A stretch of 64,000 nt of DNA from Aaosphaeria pasadenensis (Eukaryota; Ascomycota; Dothideomycetes; Pleosporales), in assembly GCA_022813625.1 (NCBI GenBank), contig JAKLMB010000005.1, positions 1,302,001 through 1,366,000 of the forward strand, read 5' to 3'. Under the pieces are notes generated by a model. It ran no database searches, was not told the DNA's origin, and saw only the letters and a list, made by a program, of their open reading frames with translations. Below are positions 1 through 11,239 of this stretch, piece after piece. Both the position numbers and the translations under genes were made by a program. The stretch's first letter is position 1; every line of letters begins with the position of its first letter.

Positions 1-2230
1 AGAGTCATGTAGATGGTTAGAGAATGGCAAAGAAGAATACGTTATGAGATGAGTGGTTTGATCCAATTTAATGTAATTAAGAAAAAGAGAAGAGGAAAAG
101 AAAAAAAACACGAAGGCATTCTCGAATCTCGCAAGCAAGTCTTGGAAAGGGACAAGTCGGTAGGGACAGAAATGGGCCGGCGCGTTGTTGGGGCTGCGAT
201 GGGGCATGCCGCATTAGTCTGGGCTTGCGAGATGCCCCAACAATGTTTTTCTGTTCCCTTCCTTTCACCCTAGTCGCCCAACTTGGAATCAATCATGTAT
301 CTGTGTATCACACAGCAAGTATTATATCTTGATTGTACTCGTGGGGTCTAAGAAAGAAAGACATGATGTGATGTAGCTACAGGAGAAGTCATCCCTTCCC
401 CCTCAACGGGTTGTTTGTTGATATCTACCCCTCTCCCAACAGTCCATATGTATGCAGTAGCTCCCTCAACCCATATCACATCACATAGCTACACTCACCT
501 TCAACGTCCATTATTCATAATCCACTCCATATTGCGTCTTTACTCATCATATCTCCTAACCTACCCCTCTGTACAGGATTCTGGGGTTGGAGATAGGATC
601 ACTATCGGTACTCGCAGTATTCACTCAGCCAATTGCACATACCTCGTACCATAGCAACCTAACGAGAACCTCCGATCCGATCCTCCTCACCTCCACCCCC
701 ACAATCGCCGACAAAAGGGAACGAACATGTATACCTTACCTACGTGCCTACCTCTATCTCTTCACCTCCATTCTCACCCTCACCGTCGTTGCTATTGTAG
801 GTACCCCATTTCATCATGCATTCGGCAACATGCTCCCCCATAATCTGCCATAAGCACCACTCGGAACTTGTACACTCTGTGTGTGTGGCAGGCAGATCGG
901 ATCCCCAGCTCGGCCTCGGACTCCGTCGCATCTCTCCATCTTTCCATCTAGTTCTCCATCATCAAACAGACAAACAAACCCCCATGTAAACAATCGTCCA
1001 ATCATCGAAACCCCGGGCATCATCTTCGCAGGTATGGAAACGTCTTCCCGCCATCCATCCTGTCGTTACTACATGTGGTTTTGCGAGATGTTGGCGGGTT
1101 GGGGACCTAAATGTCTCAAAACGTTTCGAGTGATGTCAATCTGCTTATGTCTTGCATCTGAGTGATTACACGCAGCAGCGCGCACCACCGAAAGAGAGAA
1201 GGAGAGAGAGCGACCTATTGATCAGATCGATAACGATCAATCAATGCTGAGCGCAACTGTCTCTCCGCTCTTCTCCCTCTCTTCTTCGAATACTAAGGAT
1301 GCATCCGGATACATACACAGCGCGGTACGCCGTATGCACGCCCGCATGCGTTCCGCACATTGGGGGCCCGTGCGTTCGCGTGTAGGAAGAAACCCAACTT
1401 TTTTTTTGTTTTGGGCATTCCGAACGGCGAAAAAGTGAGATGATCAATTAGCCACCCACAATCCACGTTCCGAAACTCGCGGAAACATTTCGCCCCCTCT
1501 TCGAATGCGCTACTTGGCCTTTCTCCGTATCGTTGCTCGGCATTGTACTCGTGGGTTAGGGAGGGGAGTTGTGGGTGTTGCAGTGGTGCATGTCCGGGGA
1601 CCTTGTCGTGTCCATGTCTACATCGTCGCGGTTCCCTCCCCCTGCCTGAGTCTGTCTGTCTATGTGTGAGGATACGAAGGAATGGTCGGGATGAGGCAAG
1701 GCAATTGACAGCGCAGCATCACTAGGGGATTAGAAAAAGGGGGCGGATTGCGCTGCCCGACTGTTCCGAAAGTTGTCGTTTGTTGCGAGAGTGCGTGTTG
1801 CGGGTAAGTGGGTGGTGGGGGTGGGCGGCGGTGTGCGATGGGAATGAGCCGTGCGTGGCCTTTTTCCCTCTGTTTTCCTTGGCCGAGCGAGCGAAGGGGG
1901 GGGAGGGTGGTGGTGGGATCGATCGAAGGGAAGGGGAGGTGAGCGGACAGGTGAGAAGATATACACATTTTCCCTCATATTCATCGAACAAACAAACAAT
2001 CGTTGAAGAAGCAATTCCGATAATTGCTTAAATATTTATCGAACCCCTCCATTTCAATTCCGAAATCCAGGGACGCGGACCGGGCCATAGCTTGAAGCTT
2101 TGAAGGTGTGGGAAAATCTGGGGTTGAAGGGTGCAGAGAACGTGCGATATGATGGAAGAATCGTACGATACTTGCGTCTCCCGCGTCCCTGCCGTGAGCA
2201 ATTGACAGCAGTAAGAAAACACTCCCGCGC
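1..2230. other. Gene-poor intergenic DNA
   Basis: No reading frame here has a recognisable domain, and the open frames are short and overlap on both strands. The sequence has the pyrimidine-rich runs, short homopolymers and repeated GATC-type motifs (around 1215-1250 and 1917-1925) common in fungal promoter or UTR DNA. It may include regulatory sequence of a gene left of the window. Confidence 0.5.
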
Positions 2231-2235
2231 GGGTG

Positions 2236-2335
2236 TGCGGTGGATTCGAACTTGGGCTGAACTACAGAAACACTACAGCCAAACGTTTAGCTATGTCACT
2301 TAACTAACTAAGGGGTTATGTCCGGCCTGTGCTGT
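2236..2335 (-). other. Degenerate tRNA-like sequence (Tyr-like relic)
   Basis: On the minus strand, AGTTCGAATCC at 2252-2242 matches the Pol III B box at 10 of 11 positions. A weak A-box-like TTAGTTAGTTAAG lies upstream near 2310-2298. Between them GGCTGTAG resembles the anticodon region of tRNA-Tyr, which usually has an intron. The T stem does not pair properly, so this is more likely a decayed tRNA or tRNA-derived element than a working gene. Confidence 0.3.
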
Positions 2336-2429
2336 TGCTTGTCTCTCGTTCGCTCCGGAACACTATGCAGGCTAATCCATACCTGCTTCATTAACCGCAG
2401 AGAAGAAGGGGAAAAAACACTCCGAACTC

Positions 2430-2496
2430 GAATGATTTGAACCCTTGATTTGCATACATGCCCCACGACTTTCATTATTCCATTCTGAACTACGGT
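2430..2496 (-). other. Second degenerate tRNA-like sequence
   Basis: On the minus strand a box-A-like TAGTTCAGAATGG (2492-2480) is followed about 36 bases later by a box-B-like GGTTCAAATCA (2443-2433), which is spacing typical of a tRNA gene. The cloverleaf stems are poor. It sits about 180 bp from another tRNA-like relic in the same orientation, which suggests tRNA-derived repeats or decayed copies. Confidence 0.28.
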
Positions 2497-2499
2497 CGA

Positions 2500-3200
2500 C
2501 CCTGCAGGTACGCGTATACGCCGTATATACTTAGAGCAATGCGTGTGGCATTTGCTGCGATCTCAGTCCACCGCAATGATGATGAATATTTATCTGTCTT
2601 TGCGTTCAACTAATCGCTTTCGCTCTTCTGGAGCATCGATCTTTACTCACTGATTATCATGTCCATAGCCGACTTTACACTTTACATCTACACGTTACTC
2701 TACAATCCAACTAACCATGCTGATCCGTCCAATCAACGCTCCCGGCATTTCCTCGGCATGATATGCTCTACTATATCAACGACCTCCACTATGGACGACA
2801 ACTTATATCCCGAACCTTGAAATATGAATTACGATACTTAGAGTATGTTGAAATACCAAATGATATACAGATCGACTCATAAATCCAGCTCGCACCCGCT
2901 TGATCCCATGAAAATACAAGCTCAGTACACAAGTATCAATTTATAACTCTGTTACCTTCAACGAATATAACAGAATCACTGTTAGACTAACGACATGAAC
3001 GTCATCGTCGTACAATCTCTCCAAGCTTCCACGAATAAGAAAGCAATGACAATTCAAATTGCACCCTTTCACACTCTTACCCAAAACCACCATAGACCAT
3101 AACACCCTCCTCAACGAGGGATCTATATACACTCCCCAGATGTATGTATGTACCAACATAACGTCAACTAGCACCCCCATCTGCAACGAACCCATTTCCA
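2500..3200. other. Intergenic DNA, nothing recognised
   Basis: Mixed-composition sequence with no supported gene on either strand. Short open frames run through 2941-3216, but none carries a motif or a convincing splice structure. Confidence 0.5.
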
Positions 3201-3533
3201 TCACATCACCAAACACCCTCCCCCTGCCTGACTGCTACTCTCCCTATACCGCTCTGCCGCCACACTCCGTCGCCCCGAAAATCCCACCCTCCCCCCTCTC
3301 GACACCCCACTCGGCGCGATCTTTCCAATCGCCTCCGCTTCGTGGTTCCCCTTCGGTAACGAGCTGCTAGTGCGCTGCTCCCTCGTGATTGGGGGTGAGA
3401 ATTGCGTGAACGCGTCGGGGTGGGCGCTTTCATTGATGCCGTGGCCGACGGATTGGCTGTTCTTCCCGTCGGGATAGGGCACGGCGCTGAAGCCTTCCAT
3501 CTGCTTTAGATTCTCAATTGCGTCTGGTGTCAT
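3201..3533 (-). pseudogene. Truncated GH24 (phage-type lysozyme)-like fragment
   Basis: A 110-codon frame starts with ATG in a good context (CCGCAATGA). Its first 70 or so residues read like the N-terminal half of GH24 lysozymes (the T4/P22 type). There is an early EGF in which the Glu matches the family's catalytic position, then YPDG, SVGHG where the family has TIGYGH or SVGYGH, PITREQ where the family has ITEEQ, and an EAEAIGKI stretch like the following helix. After that the protein turns into Gly/Arg/Ser-rich sequence and ends, so the C-terminal half of the fold is missing. Known: GH24 enzymes cleave peptidoglycan and occur sporadically in fungi. Inferred: a decayed or truncated gene, possibly of horizontal origin. 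The assignment rests on motif reading alone. Confidence 0.4.
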
Positions 3534-4761
3534 TGCGGAGAGAAAACGAACGAAACAGATCGGATATTGGAGAGCTGGTAATCGATGTGGCTCGAGATAT
3601 GATGGGGTGGATTATCACAAGTACCATTCGTTGCGAACTGTCTCTTCGTAGCCCTGGTGACACTTGGGAAGGTACCTAACTAGGCCTTGCTTAGCCCTAA
3701 AAGCACCTATTCATACTCTAGTAACTCAGGGAAAATGAAGGACTAATGGCGTCGTTGAATCGGCTATGATTATACAGGAAGACCTCGAGGTAGAGAGGAG
3801 GCGGACTCGATTGCTCGGGTAGATGAGTCTGCTTTCTGGACACCATGGGTTGAGGTTTGAGATGGGATGGAGTCGGTATATTTTTGAATACTAAATTAAC
3901 TTTTTAAATCGTACAACAGAGGAGTGTGAGGTTGGACTGAATGGTCAGATTGTGTTTGCAAGATTATTTAGGTTTAAGTGTATTTTTATAGATAAGAAGT
4001 TAGTATGAGAGAAAAAGAATAGGACTTAGACATTGGCTTTTTTATTGTTAAACAACATGACTATTATCTTATTCCGTCTTAGAGATATGTCAAAGAACCA
4101 GCCAGTGTAGGTAAGTCTATATATCTATGCATGCCTGCCTAGATAGCTGTAAAAAGAAAAAGGAAAGTTTAAGTGGTGCTGCTGCTCGATGACGTGTTAT
4201 TTGCATCAACTGATTTACAGTACTTTGTTTACATATATTTTTAATTTTTAATTTTTATTAATTCATTCTTCGCAGAAGTTTGGGCTCTTGCAATGAACTC
4301 TCGTTCACACTGGTCATGAAGATAGATTTATGTAATTTTGATAGATTTGTTATGTGTATGTGTTTGTGATTTCGCACGCTGTAAAAACAAGCAACGATCA
4401 AAGGTATCATGCAGTTGTTCCACCCACGTTCTCATCTCCACTTCTCTCTTCTCAATTCTCATTCTTCCATCTCCCCAGTAATGCAATAACAAAAGAAAAT
4501 TTCCCCCATAGTCAGCGGAGGAGCTAGTCTCTGGGATATCGGTCCCAGTCCTTCCAGTCCCACTTCTCCATCTCAGTCGTTAAAAACGCCCAGGTCCAAA
4601 TGCTGGCCAGTGTTGAAGATAATTAAGGGTGTACCCTAAGTAACGGCGAAGAAGGGTATCTGTTCATGAATGCGAATCATATACCGAAGAAATGAAACTT
4701 GCGTATCGATATGCAGGCTCCCGCTGCTGCCTTCCGTAATCTGCTGCGCTGTTTTGGGGTT
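3534..4761. other. Intergenic DNA with AT-rich stretches, includes NudE 3' flank
   Basis: No gene was seen. The section 3880-4290 is AT-rich with T/A runs. The 4300-4761 part probably includes the 3' UTR of the minus-strand NudE gene. Confidence 0.5.
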
Positions 4762-6578
4762 CTAATAAGACTCCCCAATCTCGCTCATCTTCCTGGGCCG
4801 TGTGAGTGGCGGACCCATGTCTCCTTCGACACCTGAGCTAGTTCTTCGTCCTTGGCTCTGCCGCCTCGGTAGCCCACTCGGTGTAGGAATACTACTCCGG
4901 TCGATGGTAAGTCGGCGAGCAATTGGTGTCGCAGAGTGTCCATCACTATCTCCATCGCCATCGCGGACCGAGCTTGCCACCGACACCGAATGGGAATGGC
5001 CATGTGATGATTGGCCACTCATTGAGCTTCGAGGCCGGGGTATTCTCCCCTCCACGCCACTGACTGAAGCGGTCGAATAATGTCCTAGAGGTGTCCGAAT
5101 GCTGCTTCTGCTACCAGGTCTTTGCCCGGCTGCAGAGGCGCGGCTGCTGGGACGGCTGCTGCTTGGCTCTCTTGCCGGTCCTGAAACTCCAAACGATAAT
5201 CGACCAACGCCAGACTCCACACCAGAGGCCGATGAGATCTGCGATGATCTCTTCCGGTTGCTCCTTACAGTTACGGTACTCGGGATGTAGTGACCCAGTG
5301 CGCTTCCATTGCGCGGGCTCGCTCGTGGTGGGGTATGCGTTGGTGCTGGAAGTTTCGACCTTGCGGAGTAGACGCGCTCTTCTAATTTCTGCATCTTTCC
5401 AATAAGCCCTCGAATTTGGTACAGCGATCCTGATCGTGGTAAGCCGCTCGGGGCATTGCCTGCCGGCCCACTTATGCTTGGTCTTGATCGTACTGGTGCG
5501 GTGGTGCGTATCGAAGGCGTGGTGCGTCCGCTGGCGGCGCTCCTTGTCGACACCGCGACGCTGGGTCCTCGGGAGTGTCGCGGAGGACGAGTCTGGTACA
5601 TACCAGGGCGCGGCGTGCTGGTCGGATCGAGTGCAATAGATCCCTTGCGAACAGGCATAGGCGTCGATGGCACGGCACGGGCGGTGATGGATGCGTCCGA
5701 CAAAGGCGGGGATGGCGGAGTAGCATCAGTGTGCAAGTTGCCTGTCTTTGAGCTCGGCGGTGTAGAGGCGGCTGTTGGAGAGGAGATGTCGGTTGCGGAG
5801 GTCGCCGTGTCCGAAATAGGTGAACGAGGGCGAAGTGAATCGCTGGCGAGCAATTGTGAGGTTTTGCGTTGATGGTGAACTTCAATTGTTTCTTGAGCAA
5901 TGCGCAATTTCTCTTGTTGGATCTCGGCTTCAATCTTCAGGTCTGAGAGCTCGTCCCGAAGTCGTTGGCACTGGATTCGCAGGTTTTCTCGCTCCTGCTC
6001 TCCAATCTTGATTTCTTCCTCCAGCATGACCGATCGCTCAATAGCTACGTTATACTTCGATTCGAGGTCTTCAAGCGACGAAGACTGGTTGCGCGCTTGT
6101 CGCTCGAAATCGTCATTTTGGACCTCCGTATCCCGCAGTTTCAGTTGCAAGTTCCGTTGGCCGTCACGCAGAGCAGTAATCTCCTTTTGCAGAGTGTTCT
6201 GCGCATTGTTGGCCTCAGTCTTACTTTGCTTATATTTTGTCTGTAGTATCCCGTCAGATGCTGTAAATCCCTCAACTCGCTGTAGGCACCCCCGCAGCAG
6301 AGTGCGTACAGGGGGTAGGCAAAATTTGGGAGTGAACTAACCTTCCACTCATCGACCTCGAATCCCAACTTCTCGGCCTTCTCTTGCAGTCGCCGTTCCC
6401 GCTTTTCGCTTTCCTCCACGTCCTTCTCTAGTTCTGCCTCCAGCTCCTTACTGGAGGTCTGGAACTCCTGTAGCTCCACCTCGAGTGTCTCGTACTGCGA
6501 CTTGTAGTAGGACAGTTCCTCCTCCATATTGGCCCAACCGCCGCTCGGTGGCGAGGATGGGGCGTCGCCTACTGCCAT
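4762..6578 (-). CDS. nudE: Nuclear distribution protein NudE homolog
   Basis: This is a coiled-coil adaptor of the dynein/LIS1 pathway that moves nuclei along microtubules. Two exons (6578-6342 and 6240-4762) flank a 101-bp intron with a GTTAGT donor and CTACAG acceptor. The join is phase 0 and gives 571 residues. The first 190 or so residues form a nearly continuous heptad coiled coil, beginning with a MEEELSYYKSQYETLEVEL-type start diagnostic of NudE/Ndel1 (Neurospora RO11). The rest is a Ser/Pro/Thr/Arg-rich disordered tail with many SP and TP sites, typical of fungal NudE. Length fits the family (about 590). The gene symbol follows the Aspergillus name. Upstream lies a short intergenic region shared with the 3' end of the HET gene. 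Confidence 0.9.
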
Positions 6579-7410
6579 AATGGCAGTGCGGGAAATGCGA
6601 CAGGGTCAGGCGGAAAGAACTAGGAGAAAGTGCAGATCGGGGATGCGGGGTGACAACGAGACGACGATAGTGTTGGACTTGAGAGCGAATAAGTTGCGAT
6701 GACAATTTCTGTCGAGTCTATCGAGTCCGGGTATATTTAGGATTCGTCCTGGTGGTCCTTGTCGTGGGTGGTTTGTGCCCGCTTTTGCCTCCAGAGTGTC
6801 ACTGTTTCACTTTTGGTGCATGCGGTGTGTTGACAGCGATCATGCGCTCAGGGAGTGCTCCTATTCTGCCGTATGGGTCTTCCTGGATGAATTTACTCGT
6901 CGAATAATGCTGTTCCTGCGCTGGTTAGTAGTTAGTAAACCCCGGGGGCGCGGGGGAGAGGGTGGTGAGCGACAACAATATCGAGGGGTGAAAGTAGTAG
7001 AAATGGTTGCGGTGTTGTTGTTGCAACCAGACAGGAACAGTAACCAAGTGACAAGCCCAGCCTTCCTCCTTTGGGTGGTTGGTCGCTGGCGTGGTTGGCC
7101 CGGTTGCTGGACGTGCGCTAGACTGGTTTGGATATGTGCACTAGTCCTATATAGGCCAAAACATGTGACCTGTCTCCATGACCCACATGATACTCCGTAC
7201 AGCGCATCAATTGATCAACACTGAGTCACCCTGCTCTCTTGATTTACAATTTACAGTATACACTGATACAGTCAGTGGTATCAACTGTGCAAACGTTGTA
7301 CTTGTTGATGAAAAGAAAGGACTTTGGTCGATTCTTACATATACATATACAAAATACAATATATCCTCGCTATGAATAACTAAGACGTTTGCCAACCGTA
7401 GGAATAACAT
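6579..7410. other. NudE promoter / HET gene 3' flank
   Basis: An 830-bp spacer between two minus-strand genes. It should hold the NudE promoter and 5' UTR (right after 6579) and the 3' UTR of the HET-domain gene. No further gene was seen. Confidence 0.5.
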
Positions 7411-9941
7411 CTATACTATGTACACCCACTTTTTGTTTGAGTTATCCATTGCATAGTGAACTAACTCAGTCGCTACTTCTCCATCTATCTTACTGAACTG
7501 GCCCACGCGCTGCCACTTCTTCTCCCTTTCCTGCGCCATTCCTTCAACTTCCTGTTCTACAGCAATTGTTTCCTCGCCCACTGGAGCAATAACAAGCCCG
7601 CAAAGGTTTGCCTCATTTGCTAGAAACGTACCAACCATTCTCGTGCGGTCTTCCTTAAAATCTATCCCAAGAAATAAAAGGGCGCTTCCTGGTGGCACGG
7701 TCCAGTCTTGATTTGACAGTATGGTCGGACTGCCTAAGGATCGATTTTCAAGCGCAAAAGTTAGCATGTCTGACATGCTGAACCGAGGAAAAACATATTC
7801 ATACTGCAGCAAAAGCTCGATCACGTTTTTTTCTTCTCCCTCAAACGTCATGATTGGTGCGTAGATGCGTAAAGCATCGGGTTCGTCAGTTTCATTTGAT
7901 CGAGGGCGTAATTCGACCTCGTCGACTAAGTTCATGGAGTTTGACGGTGCTCTACCGTATGTCACTCTATTCGTCACCGAAGCCCAAGACCAAGAAGGTG
8001 CGCCCGAGTGCGAGGGCACGAATCCCAGTTCAGGAAATGTGGACCATTGAAGCTGTGAGATAAGATCTTTTATCCATAGACCAGCATATGATGAGTCCTG
8101 AAAGATCTCACTGAACCGAGACGCAAGTGCTGATATTGCTAGTAGTTTGTCGCTTTGGTTTGTAAGTGCGCGACAGGTGTATTCTTCGACTGAGTAGTGC
8201 CACAGCTTTCGTAGCTGACCGAGATCGATCACTTCCCTGCCCTCTGCGATCACTTCCTTGCCCTCTGCTGCAAGTTGGCCTTGCAGCAACGCCGCGCGAA
8301 TTTCACGATAATTGAAATTGATGGAAGGGTCGAAGTTGTCGGAAGGGTCGACGTCCTGCTCAGGGCGTTTCCAGTCCTCATTTCCCCCATTTCCATTGAT
8401 CTCAAAGGAGCACTGCCAAAGACTGCGGTCAAATCCATAGAAAAGAACGCGCGGTGATAATACACGCTCTTGAAAGGTCCATGCTCGCCCTTCTATGGGG
8501 TCTGCTCGTCGGATGCGGGCGTTCTCGGGCCTGAATAGCAAAGTCGTTATTTCAACGGAACCTTCATCAGACAGATGAAGTACAGGTAGCCGTAACAGAT
8601 CCTTTGGTATATCAGATTCCGGATGGTCCTTACAACCACTATGTGGTGCAAGGAAACCTGTAGTACAGTTCTCATAGCCAGCACATATAGTGACATGCGC
8701 CGTACTGTAATACCTCGCCATATTAGCCAATTCCTTCGATTTGTCTTCCTCATCATCTTGAATGATACATAAGGAATCAATCCAAATGTAACGCATTCCA
8801 AGTTTATGGGTCAATAGAACAGCATCTTGCAACGTTTTGGGTAGCTCGGCAATATCAAACATTTTGCTCTTCGCTGATAGCGTTTCTTTTGTTGTTTGGA
8901 AATGTTGCGGCCCACCCCAACAGTAGCTCAAGGTAGCATATAAGGCATTAGGCTGTTTAGTAGCGAGCCTGAGTTTTCCATTATCCATTATTTCGATCAC
9001 GCGGGTAGGCAGTGGAACAGGCTTGTCGTTCGGACAATCCGAATGCTCGTTGCTGCATCTACGAAGCATAGATTTTGCCCACGATATACTTTCGTCAGAG
9101 TTCGGATTCACGTTGATAGGGCCTGCTCGTATGTTTTCGAATAAGCAATCTTCTTCTGAAAGGCTGTCAGTATCACGTGAAATTTTCTCTGTTGAACATA
9201 CAACTGACCTGATGTTGCAAAAACGTCAATAGTAACGCTGAAATCCTCTCGCGAATTAAGGGATAGTAGTTCTTCTAACTGAGACGTCTCTAGGCTGGTT
9301 TGGACAGGCGTGAAGCGCATTCTGGCGAAACGTTTTCCTTTCTCGGTGAAAACGTAATCCAAAGGCTCTACCACCAACTCAACAGTAGCTCCAGAATGAG
9401 ACTGGGTAAATTCTCGTAGTTTCTGTATGTTTTCAGATGCGGCCGTTGAAATTTGCTCGCTGGAAGCTTGTCCACAGCAAGCCAATGCGTTTGTGATTTC
9501 TCTGCCAGGCGCAAAGATAAATCGGTCTCTGGCAAATAGTCTCCGAGTCATCAACGAACAAAATTGGCAGCCTTTTTCAACCGCTTCCAAAAGGGTTTCC
9601 AGAACAACAGTCCATCCAAAGGTGCAAACTGCTTCAGGGTTTTGGTCCACATTTCGGCACAAAAGAGTAATGTCTCGACTGACAACTATACAGCTTGCGC
9701 AGAAGGACTGTTTCGATCGCATAGCCTGTATCAGATTATCTTCTTCTCCCTCCGATCTGCTGATTTTATAAGTATCAACTGCGGGTGCTTCCCATTTAAT
9801 TGGTCTTTGTTCTCGTGGGCTTTCCCTGTAGGGCTTGCGTGATATCGGAAACGCGTCACCCAACGCGTCCCTGATTACACTTTCGATTGTTTCAATAGCC
9901 TTAGTCTGTTCAGCAGGGCTCTCCGGTTCTGTCGAATCCAT
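7411..9941 (-). CDS. HET-domain (heterokaryon incompatibility) protein
   Basis: Two exons (9941-9209 and 9155-7411) flank a 53-bp intron (donor GTCAGT, acceptor TTTCAG). Splicing restores one frame of 825 residues and removes a stop that would otherwise split the gene. The N-terminal 245 residues have Cys motifs (CASC near 80, GCQFC near 135) often found before HET domains. The HET domain begins near residue 318 with ATLSYCWGG and continues with YIWIDSLCIIQDD near 368. Known: HET domains (PF06985) trigger programmed cell death after non-self recognition in fungi, and large paralogous families exist. Inferred: a cytosolic self/non-self or stress effector; the specific trigger cannot be read from sequence. 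The exon 2 tail after the domain is family-typical and without a known fold. Confidence 0.88.
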
Positions 9942-11239
9942 AGTAACACAGTATTCGATTGTACTTTGTAAAACTGTTGCCCGTTAATTGCTAAAAAAAG
10001 TGAAACATACGGAAAGGAAAACAGATCTGGGAATGATCCTTATATCTTGCTTTTCGATAAGGCTGGGAGGGTGCGATACCGTGCCTCCTGCATGCCCGGG
10101 TCCTAGGTGGCGAAGTAAGCCACAGGGTCATTAATATATGTGCATGATTGAAGATACACAAACTACTTCGCATGTATGGTTACAGCCACTCTCCTTATTA
10201 CCCTGATCTGCGCGTTCGTTCACCGGTCGACGCGGCCAATACAATTACTTGCAAAACTTAAACCCAACTCGGTCACATTCTATCTCTACATTGACAGGAC
10301 CTTTTCTCAGTGCTTTCTCATCGACTTGAGCAACTTAGGTTGCCGTAACTCTGTTGTTACGCGGAGAAATACTGCACAAACTCGCCGATAAGGCGCTGCG
10401 GAGGTCAGTATGCTGTAGCGTATAAAACAGCTTTAATTTGTAGCACAGCTAAACTCCAGAGTCCACCACAGGCAAGATTCAATAGATACGATTCAAAATT
10501 GCGAGGATTTTACTAGCCTACAATATGCAATAATCAAATATGCCTAGAGTCCCAGAATCGTTAATGATTCCTATAGCTTTAAGCGGAGTGCATCATAGAT
10601 AGGTTGCATATTACTACTGGCGGTTGACATTCAGCTTGGAAAGAACCAAGCGACTCGCCTGTGTGAGCCCGCTGCTCAAGTCGAACTTCCATGGACATTC
10701 ACAATCTCGAACGAAATAGAAAAGGCATGATTTGGTGGAAACACTTGGCGGTTGCCTGCCATGGAAGTTGATTCCACCTGGGAAAAGCAAATAACCTCGT
10801 AGTCACAGCAATTGATTGCGATGTGGTACAAGGCTGAGCTGAATACAAGAAAGATAAACACAGCCCCTAGCAACATAATGGCGTCTTCTCAACGTTCGAT
10901 TCGACTACCCACCAGATGGAGCCCCTATCGTCCAAGTACGTAGTTACTCTTCGCCTCCAGGAGTAGGGTCAGAGCAGGAGCGGATCGGCCACTCCGCCAT
11001 TACCTTGTTCGCCGGTCAAGAGATGCGATGGCACTCCCATAAAAAGCTCACCGCTCTTCTGTCCGCTACACTGTTGATAGGGTCGGTATCCCCAGGCTGT
11101 ACTAGTGACCACGATACTTTAACGAGGGAGAGAGCATCTTATGTTCTGGAGACTTTACAGTAGTACTTCATTTGCACTACATAGCAATTTATGTATCTTT
11201 TAGTAGAGAGTTCTGGCAATTACGGCTCATGCCAGATCG
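9942..11239. other. Intergenic DNA, no supported gene
   Basis: It lies between the 5' end of the HET gene and the 3' end of the carrier gene. A short minus-strand frame at 10676-10876 begins with a hydrophobic stretch, but it has no family resemblance and no clear splice partners. Confidence 0.5.

Noticed and set aside
9108..9111. HET gene as two separate overlapping genes
   Set aside because: A 53-bp GT-AG intron joins them in one frame and restores the family pattern.
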